This document shows, one piece after another, positions 10,614 to 20,045 of a stretch of DNA of 45,319 bases (positions are counted from its first letter, which is position 1; each line of letters opens with the position of its first letter). This DNA is from Massilia cavernae (GTDB taxonomy: Bacteria; Pseudomonadota; Gammaproteobacteria; Burkholderiales; Burkholderiaceae_D). Both the position numbers and the translations under genes were made by a program. The stretch spans positions 1-45,319 of the forward strand of contig NZ_QYUP01000079.1 in assembly GCF_003590855.1 (NCBI RefSeq), read 5' to 3'. The notes below the pieces were generated by a model. That model ran no database searches. It was given only the letters and a program-made list of their open reading frames with translations, and had not been told where the DNA came from.

Positions 10614-11503
10614 TGAACCGCTTGGTAACCATTTTAGTCGCGGGCTTCATTGGCTTGATGATCTTGTCGTCGACCGTGTTCGTGGTCGACCAGCGCAGCT
10701 ACGCGATCGTATTCGCCCTGGGCCGCGTGGACAAGGTCATCGTCGAACCTGGCCTGCAATTCAAGCTGCCGCCGCCGTTCCAGAACGTGATGTACCTGGA
10801 CAAGCGCATCCAGACCCTGGACACGCCTGACGCCGACCGCTTCATCACCGCCGAGAAGAAGAACATCCTGGTCGACGCTTTCGTCAAATGGAAGATCGCC
10901 AACCCGCAGCGCTACTTCATCAGCTTCAGCGGCGATGAAAGCCGTGCGCGCGACCGCATGTCGCAGATCGTCAAGGCGGCGCTGAACGACGAGATCACCA
11001 AGCGCACCGTGCGCGAAGTGATTTCGGGCGAGCGCGGCAAGGTGATGCAGGCGATCCAGGCCAAGGTAGTGGCCGAGTCGAAGGAGATCGGCATCGACAT
11101 CGTGGACGTGCGCCTGAAGCGTGTCGACTACGTCGAGCAGATCAACACCTCGGTGTACGAGCGCATGAAGGCCGAGCGCGCCCGCGTCGCCAATGAACTG
11201 CGTTCGACCGGTATGGCCGATTCGGAGAAGATCCGCGCCGATGCAGACCGCCAGCGCACCGTGATCCTGGCAGAAGCGTTCCGCGAAGCCGAGAAGATCA
11301 AGGGCCAAGGCGATGCGAAAGCGTCGCAGATCTATGCCGATGCGTTCGGCAAGAACCCCGAGTTCTACAAGTTCTACCGTTCGCTCGAAGCCTACCGCGC
11401 CGGCTTCAAGGACCGCAACGACGTGATGGTGATCGATTCGAATTCGGAGTTCTTCAAGTACTTCCGCAATCCGGGGGCATCGTCGGCCGCGCCTAAGAAG
11501 TAA
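10613..11503 (+). CDS. hflC: Protease modulator HflC
   Basis: HflC is the partner of HflK in the FtsH-regulating membrane complex. One N-terminal membrane anchor lies at about residues 4-24 (LVTILVAGFIGLMILSSTVF). The SPFH domain follows with VVDQRSYAIVFALGRV and FVKWKIANPQRYF, then the helical stretch AFREAEKIKGQGDAKASQIY. The length of 296 aa is typical. It is the last gene of the hfq operon, since a strong hairpin follows 14 nt after the stop. Confidence 0.96.
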   Translation: MNRLVTILVAGFIGLMILSSTVFVVDQRSYAIVFALGRVDKVIVEPGLQFKLPPPFQNVMYLDKRIQTLDTPDADRFITAEKKNILVDAFVKWKIANPQRYFISFSGDESRARDRMSQIVKAALNDEITKRTVREVISGERGKVMQAIQAKVVAESKEIGIDIVDVRLKRVDYVEQINTSVYERMKAERARVANELRSTGMADSEKIRADADRQRTVILAEAFREAEKIKGQGDAKASQIYADAFGKNPEFYKFYRSLEAYRAGFKDRNDVMVIDSNSEFFKYFRNPGASSAAPKK

Positions 11504-11517
11504 GTAAGTCAGCTTCA

Positions 11518-11554
11518 AAACCGTCGTGCCCGCCGATGGCGGGCACGACGGTTT
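11518..11554 (+). terminator. Terminator hairpin after hflC
   Basis: A perfect 17-bp stem runs from AAACCGTCGTGCCCGCC at 11518-11534 to its complement at 11538-11554, with a GAT loop. The three flanking A and T pairs mean it can act in either direction. It closes the hfq-hflC operon. Confidence 0.85.
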
Positions 11555-11636
11555 CTGCAATAGCAAAATTGGTGAGGAGCGTAGTGGTCTGGTATCCCAA
11601 ATCCAACCCTTTCTCCCTCATCCAACCCCAATTTCG

Positions 11637-11665
11637 TTGTAAAAATTATCGATTCGCGCTATGTT
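11637..11665 (+). promoter_or_regulatory. Putative sigma-70 promoter for hisZ-purA
   Basis: TTGTAA at 11637-11642 and TATGTT at 11660-11665 are separated by 17 bp and lie in the 230-bp gap after the hflC terminator. Each box matches consensus in four of six positions. The transcript leader would be about 60 nt. Confidence 0.35.
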
Positions 11666-11732
11666 CGCGCGCGCTCCGTGTCGCGCATTTCCCCGACTTC
11701 TAACGAAACTCCCACACAAACTGCGTCTGCTC

Positions 11733-14206
<2,474 letters not shown>

Positions 14207-14226
14207 TAAAAAAAATAGGAGCATCC

Positions 14227-14772
14227 ATGACCACGCCACCATCGACCGACAAAGACCTCTGGGTGTCCTGGGACGAATACCACCGCCTGATCGAGCGCCT
14301 GGCGCTCAAGGTGTACGAATCGGGCTGGAAGTTCGACCAGGTGCTGTGCCTGGCCCGTGGCGGCGTGCGTCCGGGCGACGTCTTCTCGCGCATCTTCGAC
14401 GTACCGCTGGCGATCCTGTCGACCAGCTCGTACCGCGAAGAAGCCGGCACCAAGCAGGGCGACCTCGACATCGCCAAGTACATGACGATGACCAAGGGCC
14501 CGCTGTCGGGCAAGATCCTGCTGGTCGACGACCTGGCCGACTCCGGCGTCACGCTGGATAAGGTCACCAAGCACCTGAAAGAAAATTTCACCGGCGTGAC
14601 CGAAGTGAAATCCGCTGTCATCTGGGTGAAGGGCACCTCGTCGATCCGTCCTGACTACTATCTGGACGACCTGCCGCACAACCCGTGGATCCACCAGCCA
14701 TTCGAGGACTACGACGGCCTGCGCCCGCACCAGCTGTCGGCCTGGCTGAAAAAGTTCGACAAGCAGGCTTAA
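14227..14772 (+). CDS. Phosphoribosyltransferase, xanthine/hypoxanthine type
   Basis: This is a type I phosphoribosyltransferase, probably acting in purine salvage given its place directly after purA. The PRPP-binding motif is ILLVDDLADSGVTLD at about residues 98-112. The N-terminal fold carries LCLARGGVRPGDVFSR. The C-terminal hood ends in PHQLSAWLKKFDKQA. The length is 181 aa. A good ribosome site, AGGAG, lies before ATG 14227, and the gap to purA is 20 nt. The base specificity cannot be read from the sequence; hypoxanthine, guanine or xanthine are all possible. Confidence 0.85.
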   Translation: MTTPPSTDKDLWVSWDEYHRLIERLALKVYESGWKFDQVLCLARGGVRPGDVFSRIFDVPLAILSTSSYREEAGTKQGDLDIAKYMTMTKGPLSGKILLVDDLADSGVTLDKVTKHLKENFTGVTEVKSAVIWVKGTSSIRPDYYLDDLPHNPWIHQPFEDYDGLRPHQLSAWLKKFDKQA

Positions 14773-14791
14773 TCCGCCGGCTTTCAAAATG

Positions 14792-14837
14792 AAGCCAGAG
14801 TGTTCGTCGCGATGCGATGGATACTCTGGCTTTTTTG
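14792..14837 (+). terminator. Rho-independent terminator closing the purA operon
   Basis: AAGCCAGAGT at 14792-14801 pairs with ACTCTGGCTT at 14823-14832. The 21-base loop can fold further. The stem ends in a T6 run at 14831-14836. Confidence 0.8.
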
Positions 14838-15016
14838 CGTTCGAACGTATCACCGGCGGTGCCGCTTCTGGCCGGAGTTTGTCAGATTCTGGCGCGGCCA
14901 ACTTTACGTTTGGGTGTCGACGATTTTTACAGCGTGGACCAAAATCCTTTCCAGTGACTCGCTGCTAAAAGATCAACATGCTGTAAATAAAGAGAATTTC
15001 ATAATTCGCCCTCAGC
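14838..15016. other. AT-richer non-coding stretch before the protease gene
   Basis: Together with the flanking terminator and sigma-54 site, this forms the 364-bp gap between the phosphoribosyltransferase and the protease gene. The GC content drops compared with the housekeeping block. A reading frame at 14800-15087 exists, but it starts inside the terminator hairpin, has no ribosome site and resembles nothing I know. I see no gene. The stretch is a plausible home for an upstream activator site for the sigma-54 promoter, but I cannot assign one. Confidence 0.5.
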
Positions 15017-15032
15017 TGGCACGCCCTGTGCT
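15017..15032 (+). promoter_or_regulatory. Sigma-54 (-24/-12) promoter upstream of the PEP-CTERM protease
   Basis: The sequence TGGCACGCCCTGTGCT matches the consensus TGGCACG-N4-TTGCW at 11 of 12 defined positions. The spacing between the GG and GC dinucleotides is exact. It lies about 105 bp before the protease start codon. PEP-CTERM genes are known to be under RpoN and PrsK/PrsR control in other Betaproteobacteria, which fits. Confidence 0.7.
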
Positions 15033-15136
15033 ACTTGCTAATTGCTTATCGGAAGTAGTGCAATTATGTTTTGGGGGAATCCGGTAATCATGCCTCTTCC
15101 ACTTATCCTAACAATTATAGATAAGGAAACTAGTCA

Positions 15137-15949
15137 ATGAATCCGATCATGAAATCCAAGCAAATCCTAGCCATGCTGGCTCTCGCTGCGGCGTCCTTTG
15201 CAGTGCCTTCGCATGCCATGGTGGTGCAATCCGGTACCAGTACCGGCAACTTTATTTTGGATGGTAACGGTGGAGCACCGATCGTCGGCAGCGACTTCGT
15301 TCTCGGCCCGACAACCCCCGGCAAGTGGGGACCGCCGGTTTTCGGCACTGGCGCAGTAGTCACCTGGAGCTTGATGCCAACCGGCACGAGTTGTGCCGCT
15401 GAAGGCGGCGGATGCACGATCTCCGCGCTGGGCGACTTCATGCCGGCGAGCTTCCTGACCGCGATCACCGCCGCATTCAACGCCTGGTCGGCGGTCGCAA
15501 ACATCGTATTTGTGCAAGTGGCCGACGACGGCTCCGCCTTCAACGCGCCTGGTGTGGCTGGGGATATCCGTCTTGGTGGGCATGCATTCGACGGTCCCTC
15601 AGGCACCCTTGCTCATGGCTTCTTCCCGCCTGTAAACGGGAATACTGCCGCTGGAGACATTCACTTCGACACCGCAGAATTGTGGAAACTGGGCTTCGGC
15701 GGTCCCGGCTTCGATGTATTCCAGGTCGCGGCGCACGAGATCGGTCATGCGATTGGTCTCGAGCACACCGCTGTCCCAGCGTCTCTCATGAACCCGTTCT
15801 ACACGGAAGCGTTCTCCGGGCCACAGGCGGACGACATTGCTGGCGCGCAGTTCATTTATGGACCTGTTAACGCGGTGCCGCTCCCCGCGACATGGCTACT
15901 CTTTAGCCTTGGGCTCATGGCCTTGGGAATCGCTCGCCGCCGTGCCTGA
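15137..15949 (+). CDS. Secreted matrixin-type zinc metalloprotease with VPLPA/PEP-CTERM sorting tail
   Basis: This is probably an exported zinc protease anchored or released through the exosortase pathway. A signal peptide comes first (MKSKQILAMLALAAASFAVPSHA). The catalytic motif is HEIGHAIGLEH at about residues 206-216, the HExxHxxGxxH form of metzincins, followed by SLMNP as the Met-turn. The C-terminus carries VPLPATW, a hydrophobic helix and a basic end (ARRRA), the VPLPA variant of the PEP-CTERM signal. The length is 270 aa. I chose ATG 15137, preceded by AAGGAAA; ATG 15149 is equally consistent with the signal peptide. No exosortase gene lies in the window. The upstream sigma-54 site suggests regulated expression. 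The protein substrate is unknown. Confidence 0.85.
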   Translation: MNPIMKSKQILAMLALAAASFAVPSHAMVVQSGTSTGNFILDGNGGAPIVGSDFVLGPTTPGKWGPPVFGTGAVVTWSLMPTGTSCAAEGGGCTISALGDFMPASFLTAITAAFNAWSAVANIVFVQVADDGSAFNAPGVAGDIRLGGHAFDGPSGTLAHGFFPPVNGNTAAGDIHFDTAELWKLGFGGPGFDVFQVAAHEIGHAIGLEHTAVPASLMNPFYTEAFSGPQADDIAGAQFIYGPVNAVPLPATWLLFSLGLMALGIARRRA

Positions 15950-15983
15950 CATTTGACTGGGGCAAGGAACGTCGTTCTTCGCC

Positions 15984-16017
15984 GGGCACGCCGAAACCAT
16001 CAGCATTCGGCGTGCTC
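15984..16017 (+). terminator. Hairpin after the protease gene
   Basis: GGGCACGCCGAA at 15984-15995 pairs with TTCGGCGTGCTC at 16006-16017, with one G-U pair and a ten-base loop. There is no T run after it, so it may be a weak terminator or an mRNA-end stabiliser. Confidence 0.5.
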
Positions 16018-16142
16018 GCAATTAATTATCGAGGTTTCTACCTACCTATCCATCAATTGCCTTATTCTACGGTTTCAGAACACTGGGTCACTCATTTTAT
16101 CGATGCCATTCTTGTATGGCTGAATTTTTAGAGATACTCCAC

Positions 16143-16592
16143 ATGAAACTGATAGCAGCATTGATTCTGTTTGCAGCATGCATGTTTACGGGGGATGTTT
16201 CCGCTATGTGGGCACGGCTTAGCGACGTCGAACTTGTCGATCAGTCCGACATCATTGTTTCTGCCACGCTCGTTCGTGCCGAGCGGCGAGCCATGCCCGG
16301 ATCAGCCGTGTCACGCGAGATCGGCGTGCTCCAGATCCGCCAGGTTCTCAAGGGCCCTGCCAAGCTTGGCGAAGTGCACATTGCGCTGCCATCGGGCGAC
16401 TCTCCATTGTCCAGTTCCGACATTCGCTATACCACTGGCCAGAAGGGCCTTTGGTTTCTCCGGCCACATCCGCTTGGTAGCGACCGGGTCATTTACGACG
16501 CCGGCCATCCGCAGCGCTTTCTTCCGGAGGAGGCAGCCATTCCCCGTATCGCGTACTTTCGCAATTTGATTAATTCGCGAAAAACGCAGTAA
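16143..16592 (+). CDS. Small secreted protein of unknown function
   Basis: I do not recognise a characterised family. The 149-aa product has a signal peptide (MKLIAALILFAACMFTGDVSA). The mature part begins MWARLSDVELVDQSDIIVSATLV and contains LQIRQVLKGPAKLGEVHIALP and GQKGLWFLRP, the pattern of a beta-rich domain found in many uncharacterised exported proteins. ATG 16143 is preferred over 16116 because it puts the signal peptide at the N-terminus. The coding sequence has lower GC than the housekeeping block. It lies alone between the protease and marC, and no partner is evident. Confidence 0.7.
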   Translation: MKLIAALILFAACMFTGDVSAMWARLSDVELVDQSDIIVSATLVRAERRAMPGSAVSREIGVLQIRQVLKGPAKLGEVHIALPSGDSPLSSSDIRYTTGQKGLWFLRPHPLGSDRVIYDAGHPQRFLPEEAAIPRIAYFRNLINSRKTQ

Positions 16593-16798
16593 CTCGTCGA
16601 ACAACGGCAAGCGCGACGCTACTGCCGTTCCTGACATCGCCTGTCGTCTTACGTCAAGACGGCCGATAGCAATATTCATGGCTTAAAACCAACGAAAGTG
16701 TTCCATTTGTCCGCAACGGTAATTACGCTGTCGCATATACCTTCCTGTTCGGAATATCGAGGCGTTATCATTGGACACATTTTCTTGCCTAGTGACCC

Positions 16799-17395
16799 AT
16801 GACTCAAAGCTTCTTCCAAACCTTCATCCTCCTCCTGCTCGTCACCGATCCCTTCGGCAACGTCCCCCTGTTCGCCAGCGCGCTCGCTCCAGTGGAGAAA
16901 GCGAGAAGGGCGCGCATCGTCGTGCGCGAGTGCGCCATCGCCTTCCTGGTCCTTCTGGTCTTCATGTTCTTCGGACGCCACTTCCTGACCGCGCTGCAGC
17001 TGTCCGAAGCCTCGCTGCGCATCGGCGGCGCGGTGATCCTGCTGCTGATCGCGATCCGCATGATCTTCCCGCACCCCGACGGCGTGCTTGGCAAGACCGA
17101 TGGCGGCGAACCATTCATCGTGCCGCTCGCGATCCCCGCGCTGGCAGGTCCTTCCGCGCTGGCCACCGTGCTGCTGTTCACGTCGAACAGCACGGTAGAG
17201 ATCATGGCCCACGTCGCCGCGCTGGCGGCCGTCGCCGTAGTCTGGCTCGCAGTATTTCTCGGCGCCGAACGCCTGCAGAACGCCCTCGGCCCGCAAGTGA
17301 TGACAGCCTTCGAGCGTTTGATGGGCCTGATCCTGACCGCGATGTCGGTGGAGATGCTCCTTGGTGGTATCAGGGAATTCGTCAAAACGCTGTAA
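16799..17395 (+). CDS. MarC family integral membrane protein
   Basis: This is a six-helix inner-membrane protein of the MarC/NAAT family. The family was once linked to antibiotic resistance, and its substrate is generally not known. The signature DPFGNVPLFASAL lies at about residues 17-29 and the second-half counterpart is PLAIPALAGPSALATVLL at about 108-125. Strongly hydrophobic segments alternate with short loops. The length of 198 aa is typical. The ion-channel gene starts 22 nt after the stop, so co-transcription is likely. Confidence 0.9.
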   Translation: MTQSFFQTFILLLLVTDPFGNVPLFASALAPVEKARRARIVVRECAIAFLVLLVFMFFGRHFLTALQLSEASLRIGGAVILLLIAIRMIFPHPDGVLGKTDGGEPFIVPLAIPALAGPSALATVLLFTSNSTVEIMAHVAALAAVAVVWLAVFLGAERLQNALGPQVMTAFERLMGLILTAMSVEMLLGGIREFVKTL

Positions 17396-17417
17396 GCAAC
17401 CCAAACCAAAAAGCGAT

Positions 17418-18095
17418 ATGGCCTCGATCAGCCTGTTCCACCACACGAAGCGCCACCCGTCCGCGATCCTGTTGCTGGTGCAGTTGGCGGGGATGATCCT
17501 CTATCCGTATTTCGAGGATACCGAAATGGCGCGGGTCGGCCTCAATGCATTCGGACTGATCGTCCTGCTGGCGACGGTCGGCATGGTCCGTCGCACGCCT
17601 GGGCATGTGTGGATCAGTGCGACAATCGCCGTACCCGTCATCATCCTGCTGATCCTGCAGATGGGTTACGGCATGAAGCACCTGCTGCCGTGGTCCTCCG
17701 CGCTCGAAGCGATGTTCTATTTTTACGCGGCCGGCAGCCTGGTGATGTACATGATGGAGGACCGCCGCGCCACAGCGGATGAACTGTTCGCGGCGGCCGC
17801 TGCGTTCACCTTGCTCGCCTGGGCCTTCACCCACCTGTACATCCTTGTCCAGGCTGTCTACCCCGGATCGTTCGGCGCCGCGGTCAATCCCAACGAGCTG
17901 CGGACGTGGACCGAACTGAATTACCTCAGCTTCGCGCTGCTATCGAGTACAGGCATCGGTGACGTCATCCCATTGAGCTCGCACGCACGCGCCCTGGCCA
18001 GCGTGGAGATGCTGATCGGCCTGATGTACCTCGCCGCAGTGGTGGCAAGGCTGATCGGCTTTACCATCACATCGCACAAAGAAACCCGGGACTGA
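17418..18095 (+). CDS. Ion channel family protein (two-TM potassium channel-like pore)
   Basis: The product is a membrane protein of about six helices ending in a pore module. The selectivity-filter-like segment LLSSTGIGDVIPLSSHAR at about residues 173-190 corresponds to the TxGYGD filter region of potassium channels, with G-I-G-D in place of G-Y-G-D. It is followed by a last helix (VEMLIGLMYLAAVVARLIGF). The length is 225 aa from ATG 17418. The longer frame from 17361 overlaps marC and is less likely. The gene ends 1 nt before the GTG start of the FUSC gene. Ion selectivity is inferred only, because the filter tyrosine is replaced. Confidence 0.8.
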   Translation: MASISLFHHTKRHPSAILLLVQLAGMILYPYFEDTEMARVGLNAFGLIVLLATVGMVRRTPGHVWISATIAVPVIILLILQMGYGMKHLLPWSSALEAMFYFYAAGSLVMYMMEDRRATADELFAAAAAFTLLAWAFTHLYILVQAVYPGSFGAAVNPNELRTWTELNYLSFALLSSTGIGDVIPLSSHARALASVEMLIGLMYLAAVVARLIGFTITSHKETRD

Positions 18096-18096
18096 T

Positions 18097-18982
18097 GTGA
18101 GCGCGCTGGCTCGCCTGCAGGCGTTGATCCGAACCGAGTTGGCTCACCTGACGACGATACAGTCCAGCGACCGCGCATGGCAGTTGCCGCTTGCGGCGGC
18201 GCTGTCAACGGGTATCCCGCTGCTGGTCGCCGCGTATTTCGACCACTTGGCTTTCGGCCTGGTCGGCTCCATCGGCGGCCTGGTTTTCCTCTACCTTCCA
18301 AACACGCCGATGCATCACCGCATGGTGCAGCTGATGGCGTGCGCGTTCGGCCTCGCCGCCTGCTACTGTCTTGGCTTGCTCTGCCACTTCGTCCCGTACC
18401 TGGTGGTGCCGATGCTGGTCATCCTCACAATCCTGGTGACGATGATCTGCCGTTTCTTCGGCATGGGACCACCGGGCAGCCTGTTCTTCGTCATGGCTGC
18501 GTCGGAGCCGGGCGCGTAGCGCCCGCAGCCGTCCAAGTGAAAAAATGTGTTGAACTTGGTTGTTGGTTCACGGTCAAACTTCATAAGTGCCGCAGTAAGC
18601 GATTACGCGCTGGGGCATGATTCACCAGTACCGCTTTTTCCAATCCGCAGTCGCCATCGGCGAGGTCGAAAGATATCCTGCGGATTGAATGAGAAGCTGG
18701 GCTGCTTTCAGTCCGGCTTCCGTCTGGGGCATCAGACGCCAGCAGTGGGAATCCCCTTCCGTTCACGAAGGGGAGGATGTCAACACGCCGCTGACCATCC
18801 AGCTGGCGGAAGCCGCGGTCATGAGCCATGGTTCGGCGTCGGCGCTGATTTCGGCGCGGTTCTTCGATACTGTGGTGGGCTGCATGGTTGCCTTGGCCGG
18901 AGGCAACTGCCTGCATAGTCCACGGTTCCGCGAGGTGGTGGGTGGATTGATCCGGCATTTCATCCCGAAGCGCTTCACTTGA
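18097..18982 (+). pseudogene. FUSC family transporter gene, middle lost and carrying repeat element A
   Basis: This is a gene remnant of the FUSC (fusaric-acid-resistance/YccS-like) membrane family. The 5' part (18097-18519, GTG start, 1 nt after the channel gene) encodes about 136 aa with four or five membrane helices, ending GPPGSLFFVMAAS, before running into element A and stopping. The 3' part resumes at 18784 in an open frame: TPLTIQLAEAAVMSHG, then ARFFDTVVGCMVALAGG and LHSPRFREVV, the typical FUSC C-terminus. A full-length relative should have roughly 180 more residues between these parts. So this is not a simple insertion but a replacement of the middle. A short ORF at 18689-18982 fuses element-derived residues to the C-terminal part. 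Function is almost certainly lost. Confidence 0.8.
18504..18783 (+). mobile_element. 280-bp structured element, copy A: tnpB-less IS200/IS605-like element with omegaRNA-type 3' end
   Basis: This is about 93% identical by eye to 41025-41302, in the same orientation. It starts with a GC hairpin, GGGCGC-GTA-GCGCCC at 18510-18524. A nested hairpin follows at 18641-18687: outer stem CAATCCGCAG/CTGCGGATTG, inner stem TCGCC/GGCGA. Then comes CGTCTG/CAGACG at 18721-18738. The 3' end reads GGGAATCCCC, with a CCCCTTC/GAAGGGG hairpin (18753-18773), and closes GGGGAGGATGTCAA. That ending is the form I recall for right ends of IS200/IS605-family TnpB elements, where it is also the omegaRNA scaffold. No tnpA or tnpB is present. 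A guide would begin at 18784, inside the FUSC remnant. The identity as an IS605 derivative is inference; the repeat and the folds are read directly. Confidence 0.75.
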
Positions 18983-19074
18983 CCGGCAAATCGCCTTCAT
19001 TCTTTTCGGGTGATGTGGCCAGACTGAATCTGAACATCTTTCCGTTTGGTCGACGCACACGAAAGGGGCAGGTC

Positions 19075-19460
19075 ATGCAATCATCGCAAAAGGAAAAAAT
19101 TCCGTAAAACTGGAAGGCCAGGATTGCAGCTCGCAGCAACTCGAACTTCGGCGACGCGACGGGATATGGAAGATCAAGTGGTGAGTTTTTTCTCGGTGCG
19201 CCCGGCTCGATGTTTTGCCGCTTTTTTGCAGGGCTGGAAGGCGACATGTTCGTCGCTCCGATTGGGGTTATGTAATCAAGGGGGCGGACGTGACCTATTG
19301 CGGATGGAAGCGGAGGGAGGTTCATGCGAACAGATTTTTCTTCTTGGCCACCGGGCACACGGTCATGGTCGATGAAGTTGCCGAAGGTGGTCCTGTTCAG
19401 CCCACAGCCATGAAGCATTCCATAGTGCTCGAACATATGGCGCGCCAAGATGAACCCTGA
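19075..19460 (+). pseudogene. Cupin-domain protein gene broken by several indels
   Basis: The three plus-strand frames together give one small cupin protein of about 128 aa. It starts MQSSQKEKIP from ATG 19075, with an AAAGGGG ribosome site, and continues FGDATGYGRSSGEFFLG, then GLEGDMFVAP. It then shifts to WGYVIKGADVTY and ATGHTVMVDEVAEGG, ending at TGA 19460. WGYVIKG and ATGHTVMVDE are the two cupin beta-strand motifs. At least three frame changes are needed (about 19105, 19135 and 19255), with more likely near 19290. The base composition is less GC-rich than in intact neighbours. Either the gene is truly decaying or this stretch was poorly sequenced. Confidence 0.6.
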
Positions 19461-19776
19461 GCTTGTTTTTTGCTAACCCGCAGGCGCTATTTCGAAAGAA
19501 TTGTGCGCCGCACAATTACTGTGGGATTACCTGCGTTCAGCGCTTGAGTTTGTTCAAATTCAGACGCAATACCCAGGTTTGCGCGTGATCTTGACAGGTT
19601 GTAATGTCGTTGAGCGCCGCTTGAAGACAGTGATTTGTAATTCCGGATACGTTGGTCGAATTTAAAACATGGAGGCACCCTTGCAGATAGCTTACGGGCG
19701 TCCAAAAATTCCGGCCCACGCAGATAGCAATGGGCTTCTGGTAGCGATTAAATTATTGGTAAATCACATTGGAACG
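19461..19776. other. Non-coding, eroded stretch with an isolated palindrome
   Basis: I find no gene I can defend. Short reading frames on both strands (for example minus 19487-19705) change frame often and resemble nothing I know. One exact palindrome stands out: AATTGTGC-GCC-GCACAATT at 19499-19517, an 8-bp stem that could be an operator or a hairpin. The composition is AT-rich compared with the rest of the window. Confidence 0.4.
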
Positions 19777-19802
19777 AAGCCCGCGGATGCGGGCTTTTTT
19801 TT
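19777..19802 (+). terminator. Strong plus-strand terminator with no clear gene upstream
   Basis: AAGCCCGC at 19777-19784 pairs with GCGGGCTT at 19789-19796, with a GGAT loop, followed by a run of T to 19802. The T run is on the plus strand, so the transcript it ends comes from 19.5-19.77 kb, where no gene is evident. Confidence 0.8.
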
Positions 19803-19812
19803 CGGCTTTTCT

Positions 19813-20045
19813 CTAGGGAACGCACCTTACTTCCGAGCATTGACGCCACGTTGTCGTATCCCGGGCCGCAAACGCCTGCTGCTTGAGGACATGCAGCTGG
19901 TCCCGCACCTGCGCCGCTTCCTCGAATTCGAGATTCTTCGCGTGTCAACCATTCAGCTTCTTCTAGGCGCTTGATCTAACTTGCTGATCTTGCTTCTCGC
20001 TCACTTGAACTCGATTTCTTCGCAAGTTTCCTTCTCTGCGTCCAG
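19813..20045 (-). pseudogene. Frame-scrambled UVR domain tail of uvrB
   Basis: This is minus-strand coding remains that belong to the end of uvrB but lie in other frames. [13 protein letters not shown] appears in a shifted frame just after the break near 20046. IKRLEE appears in another. AKNLEFEEAAQVRDQLHVLK, the core of the UVR (UvrC-contact) helix hairpin, reads in a third frame and runs to a stop at 19813. A further frame gives DNVASMLGSKVRSLEKS toward 19790. At least three indels within about 150 bp are needed to explain this. The 5' end of this stretch (20045 down to 19963) is still translated, out of the proper frame, by the truncated UvrB reading frame. Confidence 0.75.

Noticed and set aside
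14800..15087. Open frame of 95 codons before the protease gene
   Set aside because: It starts inside a terminator hairpin, has no ribosome site and overlaps the sigma-54 promoter.
16645..16661. Hairpin CGTCTT-ACGTC-AAGACG before marC as a terminator
   Set aside because: The stem is only 6 bp and no T run follows.
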